A stretch of DNA of 64,000 nt from positions 248,001 to 312,000 of the forward strand of contig JASVEC010000007.1 of assembly GCA_030770535.1 (NCBI GenBank), given 5' to 3'. The translations under genes were made by a program, and so were the position numbers. Below, in pieces: positions 1-10,965 of the stretch; position 1 is the stretch's first letter; the number at the start of each line of letters is the position of its first letter. The notes under the pieces are model-generated. The model saw only the letters and a list, made by a program, of their open reading frames with translations. It ran no database searches and had not been told where the DNA came from. Origin of the DNA: Batkoa obscura. Lineage: Eukaryota > Entomophthoromycota > Entomophthoromycetes > Entomophthorales > Batkoaceae.

Positions 1-47
1 TTTATATTTTAGCTTTTTATTTTAAAGTCTTTTTTGTTTTTTTTACT

Positions 48-471
48 TGTGAAATTTGGTACTCAGTGGTTGAGTCAAAAGCAGTTTTTAGTTGATTGAC
101 TAGCCGTAAGTCAAGAGGCCTTAGTTTATGTGACTAACATAGATTTGATCTATGAAGAATAACATGTAATATATTATAGACTATGTAAAACAAATATAAT
201 AGACAATACTACTGTAAAGTTTACGTAAAACACTAATAAGAAAATTTAGTTAAAAAGCCTTGGGCTACCATGTTCTAGAGTCTCTTTTATACTCCAATAA
301 GTATGGATATCAAAATGCGGGGATAATGCCCTTTGGGATCGCATGATAGAAATTCTCATAGTGAATCAAAGTAAAGATTTAGGATTACTTGTCTCCGAAT
401 TCGAGAACACAACGACTTAAGTGATTATTATGCTATAATTAATCATGAAGCTGGCAAAGTGATATTTCACA
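48..471 (+). repeat. ~0.45-kb interspersed repeat unit, left arm of inverted pair 1
   Basis: The unit begins TGTGAAAT and ends ATTTCACA. Its near neighbour at 875-1338 is the same sequence in opposite orientation, and two more copies lie at 49038-49448 and 50297-50757. The TG...CA ends would fit a solo LTR of an old LTR retroelement. The 8-bp inverted ends would equally fit a small non-autonomous DNA element. No capsid, polymerase or integrase coding sequence accompanies it. Looks like a diverged fossil copy. Confidence 0.6.
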
Positions 472-767
472 AAGTCTATAAAAAATCAAAAAGTTAAAAA
501 AAATAATCCCAGTTTATTTTACAAAAATAACAGAAAATTTTGAAATTTTAAAATTCAATAAGCAATTAAGCAGTTTATTAAATGATAGAAACCAATTTTT
601 AAATGTTAATATTACTAAATAATTAATAGCAAAGTTAATAAACAATCAAAAAGCAAGTAGTTATAATAATAAAAACTACTATTATATTGATTCTACTGTA
701 TAAAAACGATTAATTATAATTTTGGGGTTAACTACTGCCTCGCATGCAGCTATTTATTAAATAAACA

Positions 768-874
768 ATATGGGGACGTACTTTTGTGTTTAAGAATTTT
801 ACTACCAATTTTTCTGCTCAAATAGCGCTTAAAAAAATGGAAAAGTAATGAAATTAAAAGAAACACCTCCATGT
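768..874 (+). mobile_element. Tc1/mariner-like MITE, copy 1
   Basis: About 105 bp starting ATATGGGGACGT and ending CACCTCCATGT, with the family core (TTTAAGAATTTTAC, then CTCAAATAGCGCTTAAA, then GGAAAAGTAATGAA). It lies between the two arms of inverted pair 1. Its right end abuts the 875-1338 repeat unit, so that unit appears to have inserted at the MITE border. Confidence 0.75.
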
Positions 875-1338
875 TGTGAAATATCGCTTTGTCAGTCCTA
901 TGGTTAATTATAACATAGCAATCGCCTAAGCTGTTGTGTTCTCGAGTTCAGAGGAAATCAATCCCATGTTCTTATTTTAATTTGTTATGAGAATTTCTAG
1001 CTCCATCCCAAAGAACATTATCCTCTCATTTTGATATTTATACTTTTCAGAGTATCAAAGAGTTTACAGAGTATAGTAGTTTGAGGCTTTTTAACTGAAT
1101 TATTCCCTGATATCTCGAACATTTAATAAAGCCAATAAGTTTTCTTAATAGTATTTTACATAGATTTTACATTAGTATTGTCTATTCTGTCTGTCTTATA
1201 TAGCTTGTAACCTATTACGTGCTATTCCTCATAATCCAAGTCTACCTTAGTCACATAAACTAAGACCTTTCGACTTATAGTGTAGTCAACCCAGTAATAG
1301 CTGTTCTTGACTCCAAACCCTGAGTACCAGATTTCACA
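875..1338 (-). repeat. ~0.46-kb interspersed repeat unit, right arm of inverted pair 1
   Basis: This is a reverse-orientation copy of the unit at 48-471, with ends TGTGAAAT...ATTTCACA. It is flanked on both sides by ATGT (871-874 and 1339-1342), which looks like a 4-bp target duplication. The family could be solo LTRs or a small inverted-end element. Divergence from the 49-51 kb copies suggests an older insertion. Confidence 0.6.
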
Positions 1339-1345
1339 ATGTATT

Positions 1346-1722
1346 AATAATGTAACTATAAAATTAGAATTGTTTATTTATTTATTTATTTATTTGATAG
1401 CAAATCTAGAATGCCAGCTATGAAGTAGTTAATAACAAATATTTCTTAATAGAATTTTACAAGAATATGTATTTGTGTACTACAACTTTGTTTGATATCA
1501 ATAGATGAGTTATACTAGTAAAGCCTTTATCAATATGGCAATTTTTATTAAATCTAATAGAAATTCTGCTAACTTACAATATGTATTGTAGTAGAATAAT
1601 TTAGAATTATCAGGTATTTTTGTTTTTAATATAAAATGTTTTTGTAGAATTTTAAGCAAAGTTAAAACATATGATTCTTAAAAATCACCCAAAAAAATAA
1701 GACCAATTTGGACATCCCCATA
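1346..1722 (+). repeat. Interspersed repeat matching 50800-51290; ends in an inverted GGGGATGTCC-type terminus
   Basis: The stretch from the (TTTA)6 run at 1373-1395 through TTTGATAGCAAATC to the terminus CCAATTTGGACATCCCCATA is clearly related to 50800-51290. The terminal GGACATCCCCA is the inverted form of the TGGGGATGTC start seen at 48942. This suggests the right end of a larger DNA transposon whose left end is lost or lies outside the window. No transposase reading frame was recognised. Confidence 0.55.
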
Positions 1723-1904
1723 TAAAATTTAAATTATAAAATTTGCTAAAGTTAAAAATAAAAATTTGACACTTTTATGAAATACATTTATTTTGATTTT
1801 TAATAACATAATCAACTTAAAACTTAAACGTGATAAAATGTAAGTTGGTTTATATTAACTTTCATAAATTTTACTATCATTGATTGTTTTTTTATAAAAT
1901 TATG

Positions 1905-2009
1905 ATATGGGAATATATTTTTATGTTTGAGAATTTTACTAATGATTTTTTTGCTCTAAATAACGCTTAAAAGATGGAAAAGTCATGAAGACGAAAAAAA
2001 CCTCTATAT
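1905..2009 (+). mobile_element. Tc1/mariner-like MITE, copy 2 (diverged)
   Basis: It carries the family core (TTTGAGAATTTTACTAA...CTCTAAATAACGCTTAAAAGATGGAAAAGTCATGAAG) with worn ends (ATATGGGAATAT...CCTCTATAT). The decayed termini point to an older copy. Confidence 0.65.
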
Positions 2010-3143
2010 CTTAAAAGCATTTATATTTTTAATTATTTGTAATGATCAATTGAATTCCTAATTTTAGACAAAGGGAATAATAGTTTTATAAACAAGATAA
2101 AAAGATTTTAAAAGGAGCCACAAGCTCATTAAAGAGAAATCTAATAAAACTTTAGTGTTTAAGGGTGTATTTTTATTTTTATATTGCTATGCCTTAATAA
2201 TTTTCAAAATAGCTAATACCTGAAGAGAATCATACTCTAGGTTTAAATTTACTTATTTATAAACTAATTCATCTTTTTATTCCCTCAACTTTTTAACTTC
2301 AATTACTGTCTAATGTTTTTGTTTGAAAAAAAACAACTTACTTGACAAAGGTAAAAATATTATAAAACGTTCTTATTTTCTTCATAAGCTACAAATTAAA
2401 TTATATGATTTTAGATCAATATTGTATTAATTTATATTTCTATTAAACGAAAACCATAAAGCATAACCCACAAAACCATGAAATAAAACATTAGCAAACT
2501 AAAAGCATTATTATGAAAGTTTTTTTTATGAATTTAAGCAAAATAACCAAATTTGCACCATTTATTTGCATTTATTGGAAAAAATACCAAGTGATTTAAC
2601 GATTAAAGAATATCCCCTTATTTCTATCATCTTAATTGTAAATTTAATAAAATTGGTAGCTATTGTAAAAACTGATGGTTTGACTATTAAAATGAAGGTA
2701 GACAAATGTTAGTTTTTAAATATAAGCAGTAGTAATTATATAAACTATCAATAAGTAAAACTGAGTACAAATTTTAATAAAAGCGTTAAATAGCTAATTT
2801 ACATTAAATTAAATTGCGGATAAATTGGTGGGAATTTACTAAATATACAATCTCATTTAATTTGTTAGACTTCTCAATTTAAAACTTCTTTTTTAGGCAA
2901 CTCACTCGGGCTTCCTTAAATTTTATGTTGATGTTTGAAAATTTAACCCTTGGTTAAAAGTGACTACAAAAAAATCTTATAATTTCAAAAAAAATATAGT
3001 TTAGCGAAGTAAAGAAAACAAACAGTATATATATAAGAAATAATGAAAAAAGTAATTACTATATTGGAAACAAAAAATAATAATTTTAAGAAGTTTTTAA
3101 GAATAAACAATTTTTTATTTAATTCAAATTAAAAAAATACTTG
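2010..3143. other. AT-rich intergenic DNA; distal upstream region shared with the third GPCR gene
   Basis: No gene is seen. From about 2757 to 2845 the sequence (including TTAAATTGCGGATAAA and GGGAATTTA) matches 9445-9525 upstream of the third GPCR gene. The duplication that made these receptors therefore carried at least ~500 bp of 5' flank. The rest of the stretch shows nothing. Confidence 0.5.
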
Positions 3144-3216
3144 AGATACTCCACCTGCTTCGCCAAAGAATAACTTTGAGCATAATTAAAAATACGGATC
3201 AAGTTTAATATATATA
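3144..3216 (+). promoter_or_regulatory. Conserved GPCR promoter module plus TATA box (gene 1)
   Basis: A block reading GATACTCCACCTGCTTC, AAAGAATAACTTTGAGCATAA and ATACGGATCAAG is followed by TATATATA at about 3208-3215, roughly 55 bp before the ATG. The same block in the same order precedes GPCR genes 2 and 3, while the DNA around it has diverged. That conservation suggests functional binding sites upstream of the TATA box. No factor is assigned. Confidence 0.6.
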
Positions 3217-3266
3217 CAGAAGTAAACAATAATTTAATTCATTTTTTTATTCAAAGAATACATAAA

Positions 3267-4298
3267 ATGGATATCAACGATCGCACAGTAAAGATAGTAG
3301 AAATCATTGCCTCGATCATCTGCGTTTTATCTATCTTATTTAACTGTTTATCCATCTATCTTGTCGTCTCCATCAAAAAAACTGACAAACTAAACACTGG
3401 ATTAGGGTTGATCTTGCTCGTAGCTTTCTATGACTTAGTAGGTCCAACAGTGGGTCTAATCCAAGTAATTGTAATTAAAGCAACAAACAGCAACTTTTTA
3501 AATACAAGTTCATTATGTCAACTCGTTGGAATTATTGAGTCTTTAGTACCATTTATATCTACAGGTGCTGTAGCTTTACTTTCAATAGAAAGATATCTAT
3601 ACATTTTTCAAATTGTTATACCCCGTTTCACAATGTTCTTAATGATTGCTGGGCATTTTTGTTTAGGTCTGTTATTATCTAGCTTGGCCTCAATAGGACG
3701 AGATTTTCGATTAGCTACTTCGAGAATGATATGTATGGTAGAGCCTACTAGCGGGGTCTTTGGGCAGATATGGTTTTATTCAATCTTGTTCTTTTTAGCA
3801 TTGCATACGATCATAATCATATTTTGTTATACAAAAATTATACTGTTAAGAAGGGTTTTGAGCAATTCCGTACAAGTTCCGATAGAGATTAGTACTACTA
3901 ATCCAAAAAACAATACAATTGATAGCTCACAGGATTTTATTACCAATCATTTCAACAAAATTAGGGACTCTTCAAGTAGCGGAGATGTGTGTCCGCTAAC
4001 TGAGGAAGATAAAAGATTTATCAAATATAAGCCAGATCGTTTTGTTATCAAGGCTGTATTATTAATGACCAGTTATTTGATATGTGTCATTCCTGGCCTT
4101 GTAGTTATCATCTACCATGCAGTTAAGGTCAATATTGTTGGTGATCCTTCTCCGCTATCCGCTGCTATATCCGCTACCATGTTTTTACCTTTATTTTCTA
4201 TTTCGCTTATAAATCCCATTTTACTCATCTCTTTACATTCCAAAGTATCTGACCGTTTATCTGAATTGATTAGCAAAGTTTTTGGTTGTTTTAGATAA
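3267..4298 (+). CDS. Rhodopsin-like (class A-type) G protein-coupled receptor 1
   Basis: Intronless, 343 aa, predicted seven-helix plasma-membrane receptor of unknown ligand. Landmark class A positions are visible: Asn26 in TM1, Asp56 in TM2, Cys84 at the start of TM3 (likely disulfide with Cys156 in the second extracellular loop), Glu-Arg-Tyr 108-110 at the end of TM3, Pro276 in TM6 and Asn316-Pro317 in TM7. The TM7 motif reads NPILL rather than NPxxY. The third intracellular loop (about 197-258) is long and polar and keeps NFITNHF-like and KPDRF motifs common to all four paralogues. A typical TM4 tryptophan and CWxP are not seen. It belongs to a local cluster of four receptors. Start: the first ATG, about 50 bp after a TATA box. 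The fold assignment is strong; signalling through a G protein is inferred from the family. Confidence 0.85.
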   Translation: MDINDRTVKIVEIIASIICVLSILFNCLSIYLVVSIKKTDKLNTGLGLILLVAFYDLVGPTVGLIQVIVIKATNSNFLNTSSLCQLVGIIESLVPFISTGAVALLSIERYLYIFQIVIPRFTMFLMIAGHFCLGLLLSSLASIGRDFRLATSRMICMVEPTSGVFGQIWFYSILFFLALHTIIIIFCYTKIILLRRVLSNSVQVPIEISTTNPKNNTIDSSQDFITNHFNKIRDSSSSGDVCPLTEEDKRFIKYKPDRFVIKAVLLMTSYLICVIPGLVVIIYHAVKVNIVGDPSPLSAAISATMFLPLFSISLINPILLISLHSKVSDRLSELISKVFGCFR

Positions 4299-5714
4299 GG
4301 TTTTCTCTCAGGCTGTAAGTGTCTGTGGCCAGTTTTTCTTTTCTTTTCTTTGTTTTCCTCTTCTTAGTGAAGTTACATTTATAAACTTTTTATTACTGTT
4401 TACTGAATGACTTATAATTTTCACTATTATATTGAATGCCAATTTTTAATTTTAAACTTACTAAAATTGTAAAAAAATATTAAATTAGTTTCTTTCCCAT
4501 GAACTTTATTTACATTCATTTCGGATCTAATCAGATACAGTGCTTTAAAAGATTGTCTTAAAAATAAAATTTGGACTAAGTTTAGACTATTATTTTTTTC
4601 ATAATTGAGATACTTTATATGGGTTGTTAAAAAATAAATCATTATTAAATTTTAAAGGTGATTAGTAATAAAACAGATTATAGGAGCTTTTTCTTAGAAA
4701 TTATATATCTGATACAGTGCTCATTAAAGTTTTAAAATCAAAGTAAAAGGTTTAAAAAATGTCAAACTGTATTACTTCAAGTAGTAGGAAGGCTAAAAAA
4801 TCTGCTCTCTAAGATTTTATAACCAGTTTTAGATCATTTTCAACTAAAGGAAAAAAGGAAAAATTCTTTAGCTAGGAAGAATTTCTATTTACAGATACGT
4901 ACTTGGGTAGGATTAAGACCTGATTAGGATCCAAATGTTAATTTACAGCATTGGTGATAGATAACCTAATTAAATGAGGCAATGGCCAACAATAAAGAAA
5001 AAAGTGGAATAAGTTAGGAAGAGAAATAAAATAAGAGGTGTGAGTTCCAGTTTATTGAACTAGTGCTGAAACAATTTCATAGTATACGAGAAGCCGAAAC
5101 CCAGGTATACTAGTAATGTGTAAAAGCTTATTGAGGTCTTGGATTATCTTTTAATAGTAATTTATTCTACAGTAGCACTTGTTACAGTTGTTTCAATTTA
5201 AATATGAGATCCTTATAAAAAAACTACCACAGTTAATTACTTGTATAATAGTTTTTCCAAAACCTGATCCTGATCCTTACATTTTATCTAAATTTTAATC
5301 TGAATCTTTACTCTTAAATGAGCAATTGAAAACACATACTATCGAGCTGAAGGAGCTGTCTTAAACCACTTCAGAGGCATGACACCTTTATCAAAATATG
5401 ATAGAGGAATTTTATCATGGATTTTGCAGAGATTTTTACTTTTGAAGAAATGGTTGAAATGCTGGTTAGACCCAATGTTATATAAATAAAATCTACCATT
5501 GGTTTAAGCTAAACATATATTTGATATTTCAATTTAATATTTATTTACAGTTTTAATAAACTTAATAGGGAATCTGACATTGCCTGAAATACACTTAAAG
5601 CAAAGGTGTTTAATAAATAACTAATTAAGTTGTTTACTTATAAAAATAACTTAAACAAAGTAGAAAGGGACAGGATAAAAACAATCTACAGCACTTACAA
5701 ATTGATGAAAAGCC
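4299..5714. other. Intergenic DNA between convergent GPCR genes 1 and 2
   Basis: This holds the 3' flanks of both receptor genes. Between about 4900 and 5500 the base composition is less extreme and short sense-like stretches occur on both strands. No frame is long or recognisable. I see no repeat or RNA gene. Confidence 0.4.
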
Positions 5715-6737
5715 TTATCCAAAAAAACTAAAAATCTTGCTCATCAATTCAGATAGACGTTCAGATACTTTGGAATGTAAAGAGAAAAGTAAAATGGGGT
5801 TTACAATCGATATCGAAAACAAAGGTAGAAACATAACAGCAGATAAAGTTGGTGATAATGGAGAAGGATCATCATAGACATTAACTACGACGGCATGATA
5901 AATGATAATCCCAAGGCTAGGAACAACGCATACTAAATAGCTGGTCATTAATAAGATAGCCTTGATAACAAAACGATCTGGCTTGTACTCAATTATTTTT
6001 TTATCTTCTTCAATGGGTTTGAACGCAAGGTTTAGACTCAAGGAATCTCTTATCTTGTTGAAGTGATTAGTAATAAAATTTTGTTTATTGTCATTTTTAT
6101 TGTTCTTAGGATTAATGGTACTAATAGCAACAGGTACCTGTACAGAACAATTCAAGACTTTTCTTAACATTAAAATCTTTGTGTAACAAAAGATAATAAT
6201 TATTGTATGTAAAATTAAAAAAACCAACAGTGAATAAAACCAAATCCGTCCAAAAACGCCACCATTAGGCTCTACCATACATATCATTCGTGAAGTAGCT
6301 AGGTGATAATTTTCCCCAATAGAAGCTAAGCTAGATAGCAATAAGCCTAAACAGAAATGTCCAGCGACTATCAGAAACATTGTAAAACGAGGTATAACAA
6401 TTTGAAAAATGTGTAGATATCTTTCTATTGAAAGTAAAGCTACAGCACCTGTAGATATAAATGGTGTTAAAGACTCAATAATTCCAACGAGTTGACATAA
6501 CGAACTTGTATTTAAAAAGTTGTTACCTATTGCGTTAATTATGGCCTCTTGAATGATACCTATTGTTGGACCTATTAAGTCATAGCAAGCTACGAGTAAG
6601 ATTAAATTTAAGCTAGTATTTAGTTTGTCAGTTTTTTTGATAGAGAGGACGAGATATACCGATAAACAATTAAATAAAATAGCCAAAATGCAAAGGGTCG
6701 AGGTGATGGCTTCTACTGTTATTACAGAGTAGGGCAT
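5715..6737 (-). CDS. Rhodopsin-like (class A-type) G protein-coupled receptor 2
   Basis: Intronless, 340 aa, paralogue of receptors 1 and 3. Conserved landmarks are Asn23, Asp53, Cys81, Glu-Arg-Tyr 105-107, Cys153, Pro273 and Asn313-Pro314, giving the same seven-helix layout with a long third intracellular loop (about 194-255). The region 6045-6351, encoding about residues 130-231 (TM4 to loop 3), is identical at every base to 10329-10635 in receptor 3, although the flanking coding DNA differs at many sites including silent ones. This points to recent gene conversion. It converges on receptor 1 and is transcribed away from receptor 3. The ligand is unknown. Confidence 0.85.
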   Translation of the reverse strand: MPYSVITVEAITSTLCILAILFNCLSVYLVLSIKKTDKLNTSLNLILLVACYDLIGPTIGIIQEAIINAIGNNFLNTSSLCQLVGIIESLTPFISTGAVALLSIERYLHIFQIVIPRFTMFLIVAGHFCLGLLLSSLASIGENYHLATSRMICMVEPNGGVFGRIWFYSLLVFLILHTIIIIFCYTKILMLRKVLNCSVQVPVAISTINPKNNKNDNKQNFITNHFNKIRDSLSLNLAFKPIEEDKKIIEYKPDRFVIKAILLMTSYLVCVVPSLGIIIYHAVVVNVYDDPSPLSPTLSAVMFLPLFSISIVNPILLFSLHSKVSERLSELMSKIFSFFG

Positions 6738-6784
6738 TTTTATCTGTTCTTTATTAAAAAGTGAGTCAAATTATGATATGCTTT

Positions 6785-6860
6785 TATATATATATTGAGC
6801 TCGATCCGTATTTTTTGTTATGCTTAAAGTTATTCTTTAATGAATCAGGTGTAGTATCCT
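6785..6860 (-). promoter_or_regulatory. Conserved GPCR promoter module plus TATA box (gene 2)
   Basis: Read on the minus strand: GGATACTACACCTGATTC, AAAGAATAACTTTAAGCATAA, ATACGGATCGAG, then TATATATATA at about 6785-6796. It matches the modules before genes 1 and 3 in order and spacing. Confidence 0.6.
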
Positions 6861-9818
6861 AAAAGTTTCTTTAATCAATTTATCTTATAAATTTGATTAT
6901 TTTTTAAAACGTTTATGGCTTCTTATTTCATAAAATTTATATATATACTGATTGCTTATTCTATTGCTCATTATGGTATTTAGTTTAATTCATATATCTT
7001 TACAATATATCGTATTTTTAAAATGTGTGTTTTATAATTTTAGTTATAGGTTTAGTTTTCACTAATATGCAGCTATTTAATCTCTTTTGTGATGAGTTTA
7101 ATTATTATTTTGGAGGAAAATTTATGCTAAAATTTGATTTAGACATAAAGACTGGGCTTTAAAAGGTGAACAGATTATTTTACTATAAAATTTTTATCAA
7201 GTATTTCGCAAAAGAGATGAAATAGGTTAATTTTAGCATTAAATTGGATGAAAAAGCTAATTAACCTAATTTAACAAACTTGATGAAATTGTGTATCTAG
7301 TAAAGTCTTATCAGTATACCCACAATTCAATTAATTAAAAATTATGTGTTGACTATTAGATAGTACCATTCATGCTAGAAGTTTTATACATTCCAAAAAA
7401 ATAGCAAAAAATGGTTACAACAGACACTCCCTAGGTTAAAAACAAATTCTATTTTAAATGGATTTTTTTAACCGTCACTGTTATAATTTATGTTGTTTTT
7501 TGAATGCACAAAACTGCTGACATGGGTGTAACTATCTATATTTTGTCAAACTATATTTATTTTGTTTTAGTTTTAGTTTCATTATTAAACCTTATTTGTA
7601 TTCGATATATATACACCTGTAAACTTTCCTAATAACAGCCGAATCCCTTAATTTATAATAATTAGCAATCTTATAAGTAGACAGTTAGGACAATGATGAT
7701 AAGGAAATATTCTTTGGTTGCTTAAACAACTTGGCATTCTTTTAACAAGTATGTGCTTAATACCAAAATTGTATATTTATTTGCTTTATGTAGCTTAAAG
7801 ATTATTATCTAATATACTCATATAAATAAGTGAATTTCAGTTTTGACTCATTTATTAAGTGATAATCCAATTGATTTAAATATCAATAGAAATACAACTT
7901 TTCAAAATTAGTATATGGGAATGTATTTTTGTGTTTAGCGATTTTATTAACAATTTTTTCGCCTAAATAGAAATAGCGCTTAAAAGATAGAAAAAGTGAC
8001 AAAGTCAAAAAAAATACCCCGATATGACATAAAATATTTGGACTAAATAATTTTTTCAGCAAAGTATAAAAATAATACAGCATTTTCAAATTATTGCGAC
8101 TGTATGGAGAAAAAATTGAACAAACCAAATACGTTACATATTATAGAAGATATATGTAAATAAAACATGAAAATTTTTAGAGAGAATAATTAAAGTCTTA
8201 TCCATAATATTTTAAGTTTTGTTACAATATTTTTTGTCTTGCTTACTTTTATTTTTAATAATTGTCAAATATACTTAAACTTGTCCAAATTATTTTTTTG
8301 ATACAGCCGCGATAGGGTGAGAATACTGGAATTGGCATTCTAAGAAAATCTAAAAAATTGTCAATACAATTCTCAAAACTAGAGCCAAATTGTCAAGACT
8401 ATCATTTTATTGAGTATCTTTAAAGTTAAATATGATAATACTAAAGTTGTTTTTTAAAAAAGTTATTGAAATAAAGTAAAGCTATACTGTAATGATATTT
8501 AGTACATATAATATCTTGCTATTTAATGAAAGCTAAAAACGCCATATATATTAATATTTGAAAAATATTTTAATTTATTTGACCTTCTGTTTTTCTACTA
8601 TCCTTAATTAGCTTCAATAAAAACCTTGACATATATAGCAACTTTATACCTCAAAGATGTCGTTGCTATAATTCTGTTTTTTTAAAACAATTATAGCTTT
8701 TTACTTGGTAGCATTTTGTATATTATAAAGTTAGGAATGTAAACTTTTGCTGCTAAATCTTTCTATTTTTGTTTAAGCCAAAATTTTACTTCAAATTGAA
8801 CTGGATAGGTTGCTATAACTTTAAAGCATAACTCAAAGAATTTTTTTTTGAGAAAAGCACATCTGTATTATTAATACTCGCCATCAACACTATTGGATCT
8901 AAATAATCAATATAATTATAATTGGGTAAGGACATTATCTTGCAAAATAGAAACAAAAATATAAATGTCTTAGAAATAAAACCGTTGTAAAGTATTTAAG
9001 AGTTTACTATATAATATGATATTATAAATATTGGATATTCTTACTCTATAACTTTATTTAATAACAATAGGTTTATTGAACAATTAATCTTTTTATTATT
9101 ACATTTAGCTTTACCGAAGGATACTCGGATTTCTGGACTAAATAATTATGAGTTACGCTATTAAAATTCAATACAGGAATTTGAAAGTTTAAAATTTTAA
9201 CATACAACTGGAAAATAGAACTAAATTAGATTAAATAACATTTAAAATGAACCAGAGCCCTTATGAAATAATATTTGAGGATCGATACAGTTTATACTTT
9301 TTTAAAAAGACTTTCCTTTATCTATCTATAACTTATCAACTAATGCTAAGAATTTACCTTCAAATAGTAAGCAAATTTTTGATTTATCAGTTTTAAAAAG
9401 TTTAATTATTCAATATGGCAAAAACCAGTATCTAAACTAGTGATAAACAAAACAGGGTACAATTTTAATAAGATCACTAGCTATTTAGCTTTTATTAATT
9501 AAATTGCGGATAAACTATTGGGAATTTATTTTAGAATGATCTTACCCAGTTTATTTTAGTTTTATTTTGAATTGTTTTGAATTGCTATATTAAATTATCA
9601 TTAATATTTAAATTTTTTGTCAGTAATTAAAGTGTTTATAAAAATATTATAGTATGAACTAATAGAATAGTATATAAAGCATATAATCTAAACTAACTTT
9701 CATAATAAATGATAGCAAAAGCAACTCCCGCATATAAAAATGTCAATAAAAAATAAAAAATTCTCAAAATAACTGAAGAATAAATAGATTTTTTTTAAAA
9801 TTTAATTAAAAACTTCTT
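6861..9818. other. Long AT-rich intergenic region between GPCR genes 2 and 3
   Basis: It contains one MITE (7912-8025). From about 9445 it contains the upstream block shared with gene 1. No protein-coding gene, RNA gene or other repeat was recognised in the rest. Confidence 0.45.
7912..8025 (+). mobile_element. Tc1/mariner-like MITE, copy 3
   Basis: About 114 bp, TATATGGGAATGT...ATACCCCGATATG, with the family core and a short internal duplication around AATAGAAATAGCGC. A minus-strand ORF over it encodes the family's spurious FKRY-type peptide. Confidence 0.75.
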
Positions 9819-9893
9819 GGATACTTCACCTACTTATAAAAGAATAGCTTTGATCATAATTAATATTAAGGGTCGAGACCAATCTATATATAC
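9819..9893 (+). promoter_or_regulatory. Conserved GPCR promoter module plus TATA box (gene 3)
   Basis: The sequence reads GGATACTTCACCTACTT, AAAGAATAGCTTTGATCATAA, AAGGGTCGAGA, then TATATATA at about 9885-9892. It aligns with the modules of genes 1 and 2. The GGATC element is the least conserved here. Confidence 0.55.
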
Positions 9894-9942
9894 ATAAGAA
9901 AACCATAATTCGATTCATTTTTTTACTTAAAAAATATCAAAA

Positions 9943-10965
9943 ATGCCCTACTCAGTACTAGCAGTGGAACTCATTGCTTCAATCATCTGTATTTTAGCCA
10001 TTGCATTTAATTGCTTATCTATTTACTTAGTCCTCTCTATTAAAAGAACTGACAACCTAAACACTGGATTAAGCTTGATTTTACTCGTGGCTTGCTATGA
10101 CTTAATAGGTCCAACAATAGGTATCATTCAAGAGACAGTAATAAGTGCAACAGGCAATAACTTTTTAACAACAAGTTCATTATGTCAACTCGTTGGAATT
10201 ATTGAGTCTTTAACACCATTTATATCTACAGGTGCTGTAGCTTTACTTTCAATAGAAAGATATTTATACATTTTTCAAATCATTGTTCCTCGTTTTACAA
10301 TGCTCTTAATGACCGCTGGGCACTTTCTTTTAGGCTTATTGCTATCTAGCTTAGCTTCTATTGGGGAAAATTATCACCTAGCTACTTCACGAATGATATG
10401 TATGGTAGAGCCTAATGGTGGCGTTTTTGGACGGATTTGGTTTTATTCACTGTTGGTTTTTTTAATTTTACATACAATAATTATTATCTTTTGTTACACA
10501 AAGATTTTAATGTTAAGAAAAGTCTTGAATTGTTCTGTACAGGTACCTGTTGCTATTAGTACCATTAATCCTAAGAACAATAAAAATGACAATAAACAAA
10601 ATTTTATTACTAATCACTTCAACAAGATAAGAGATCCTTCGAACAATAAGGATGCGTTTACACTCATCGAAGAAGATAAAAAAATAATTGAGTACAAGCC
10701 AGATCGTTTCCTCATCAAAGCCATCCTATTGATGTCTAGCTATTTAATTTGTATTATTCCTGGTCTTGCGATTTTTATCCATCATACTATCATAGTTAAT
10801 GTCTATGATGATCCTTCTCCATTATCACCAACTTTATCTGCTGTTATGTTTCTACCTTTGTTTTCGATATCGCTCGTAAACCCCATTTTACTTATTTCTT
10901 TACATTCCAAAGTATCTGATCGTCTATCTGAGTTGTTGGGTAAGGTTTTTAGTTCCTTCAGATAA
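9943..10965 (+). CDS. Rhodopsin-like (class A-type) G protein-coupled receptor 3
   Basis: Intronless, 340 aa. It has the same landmarks as receptor 2 (Asn23, Asp53, Cys81, Glu-Arg-Tyr 105-107, Cys153, TM7 NPILL). Residues about 130-231 are encoded by a 307-bp tract (10329-10635) identical to the inverted copy in receptor 2. Outside the tract the protein resembles receptor 1 as much as receptor 2, with differences concentrated in TM1, the TM2-TM3 loop and loop 3. The upstream region is duplicated with that of receptor 1. Likely a surface chemoreceptor; the ligand cannot be told from the sequence. Confidence 0.85.
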   Translation: MPYSVLAVELIASIICILAIAFNCLSIYLVLSIKRTDNLNTGLSLILLVACYDLIGPTIGIIQETVISATGNNFLTTSSLCQLVGIIESLTPFISTGAVALLSIERYLYIFQIIVPRFTMLLMTAGHFLLGLLLSSLASIGENYHLATSRMICMVEPNGGVFGRIWFYSLLVFLILHTIIIIFCYTKILMLRKVLNCSVQVPVAISTINPKNNKNDNKQNFITNHFNKIRDPSNNKDAFTLIEEDKKIIEYKPDRFLIKAILLMSSYLICIIPGLAIFIHHTIIVNVYDDPSPLSPTLSAVMFLPLFSISLVNPILLISLHSKVSDRLSELLGKVFSSFR

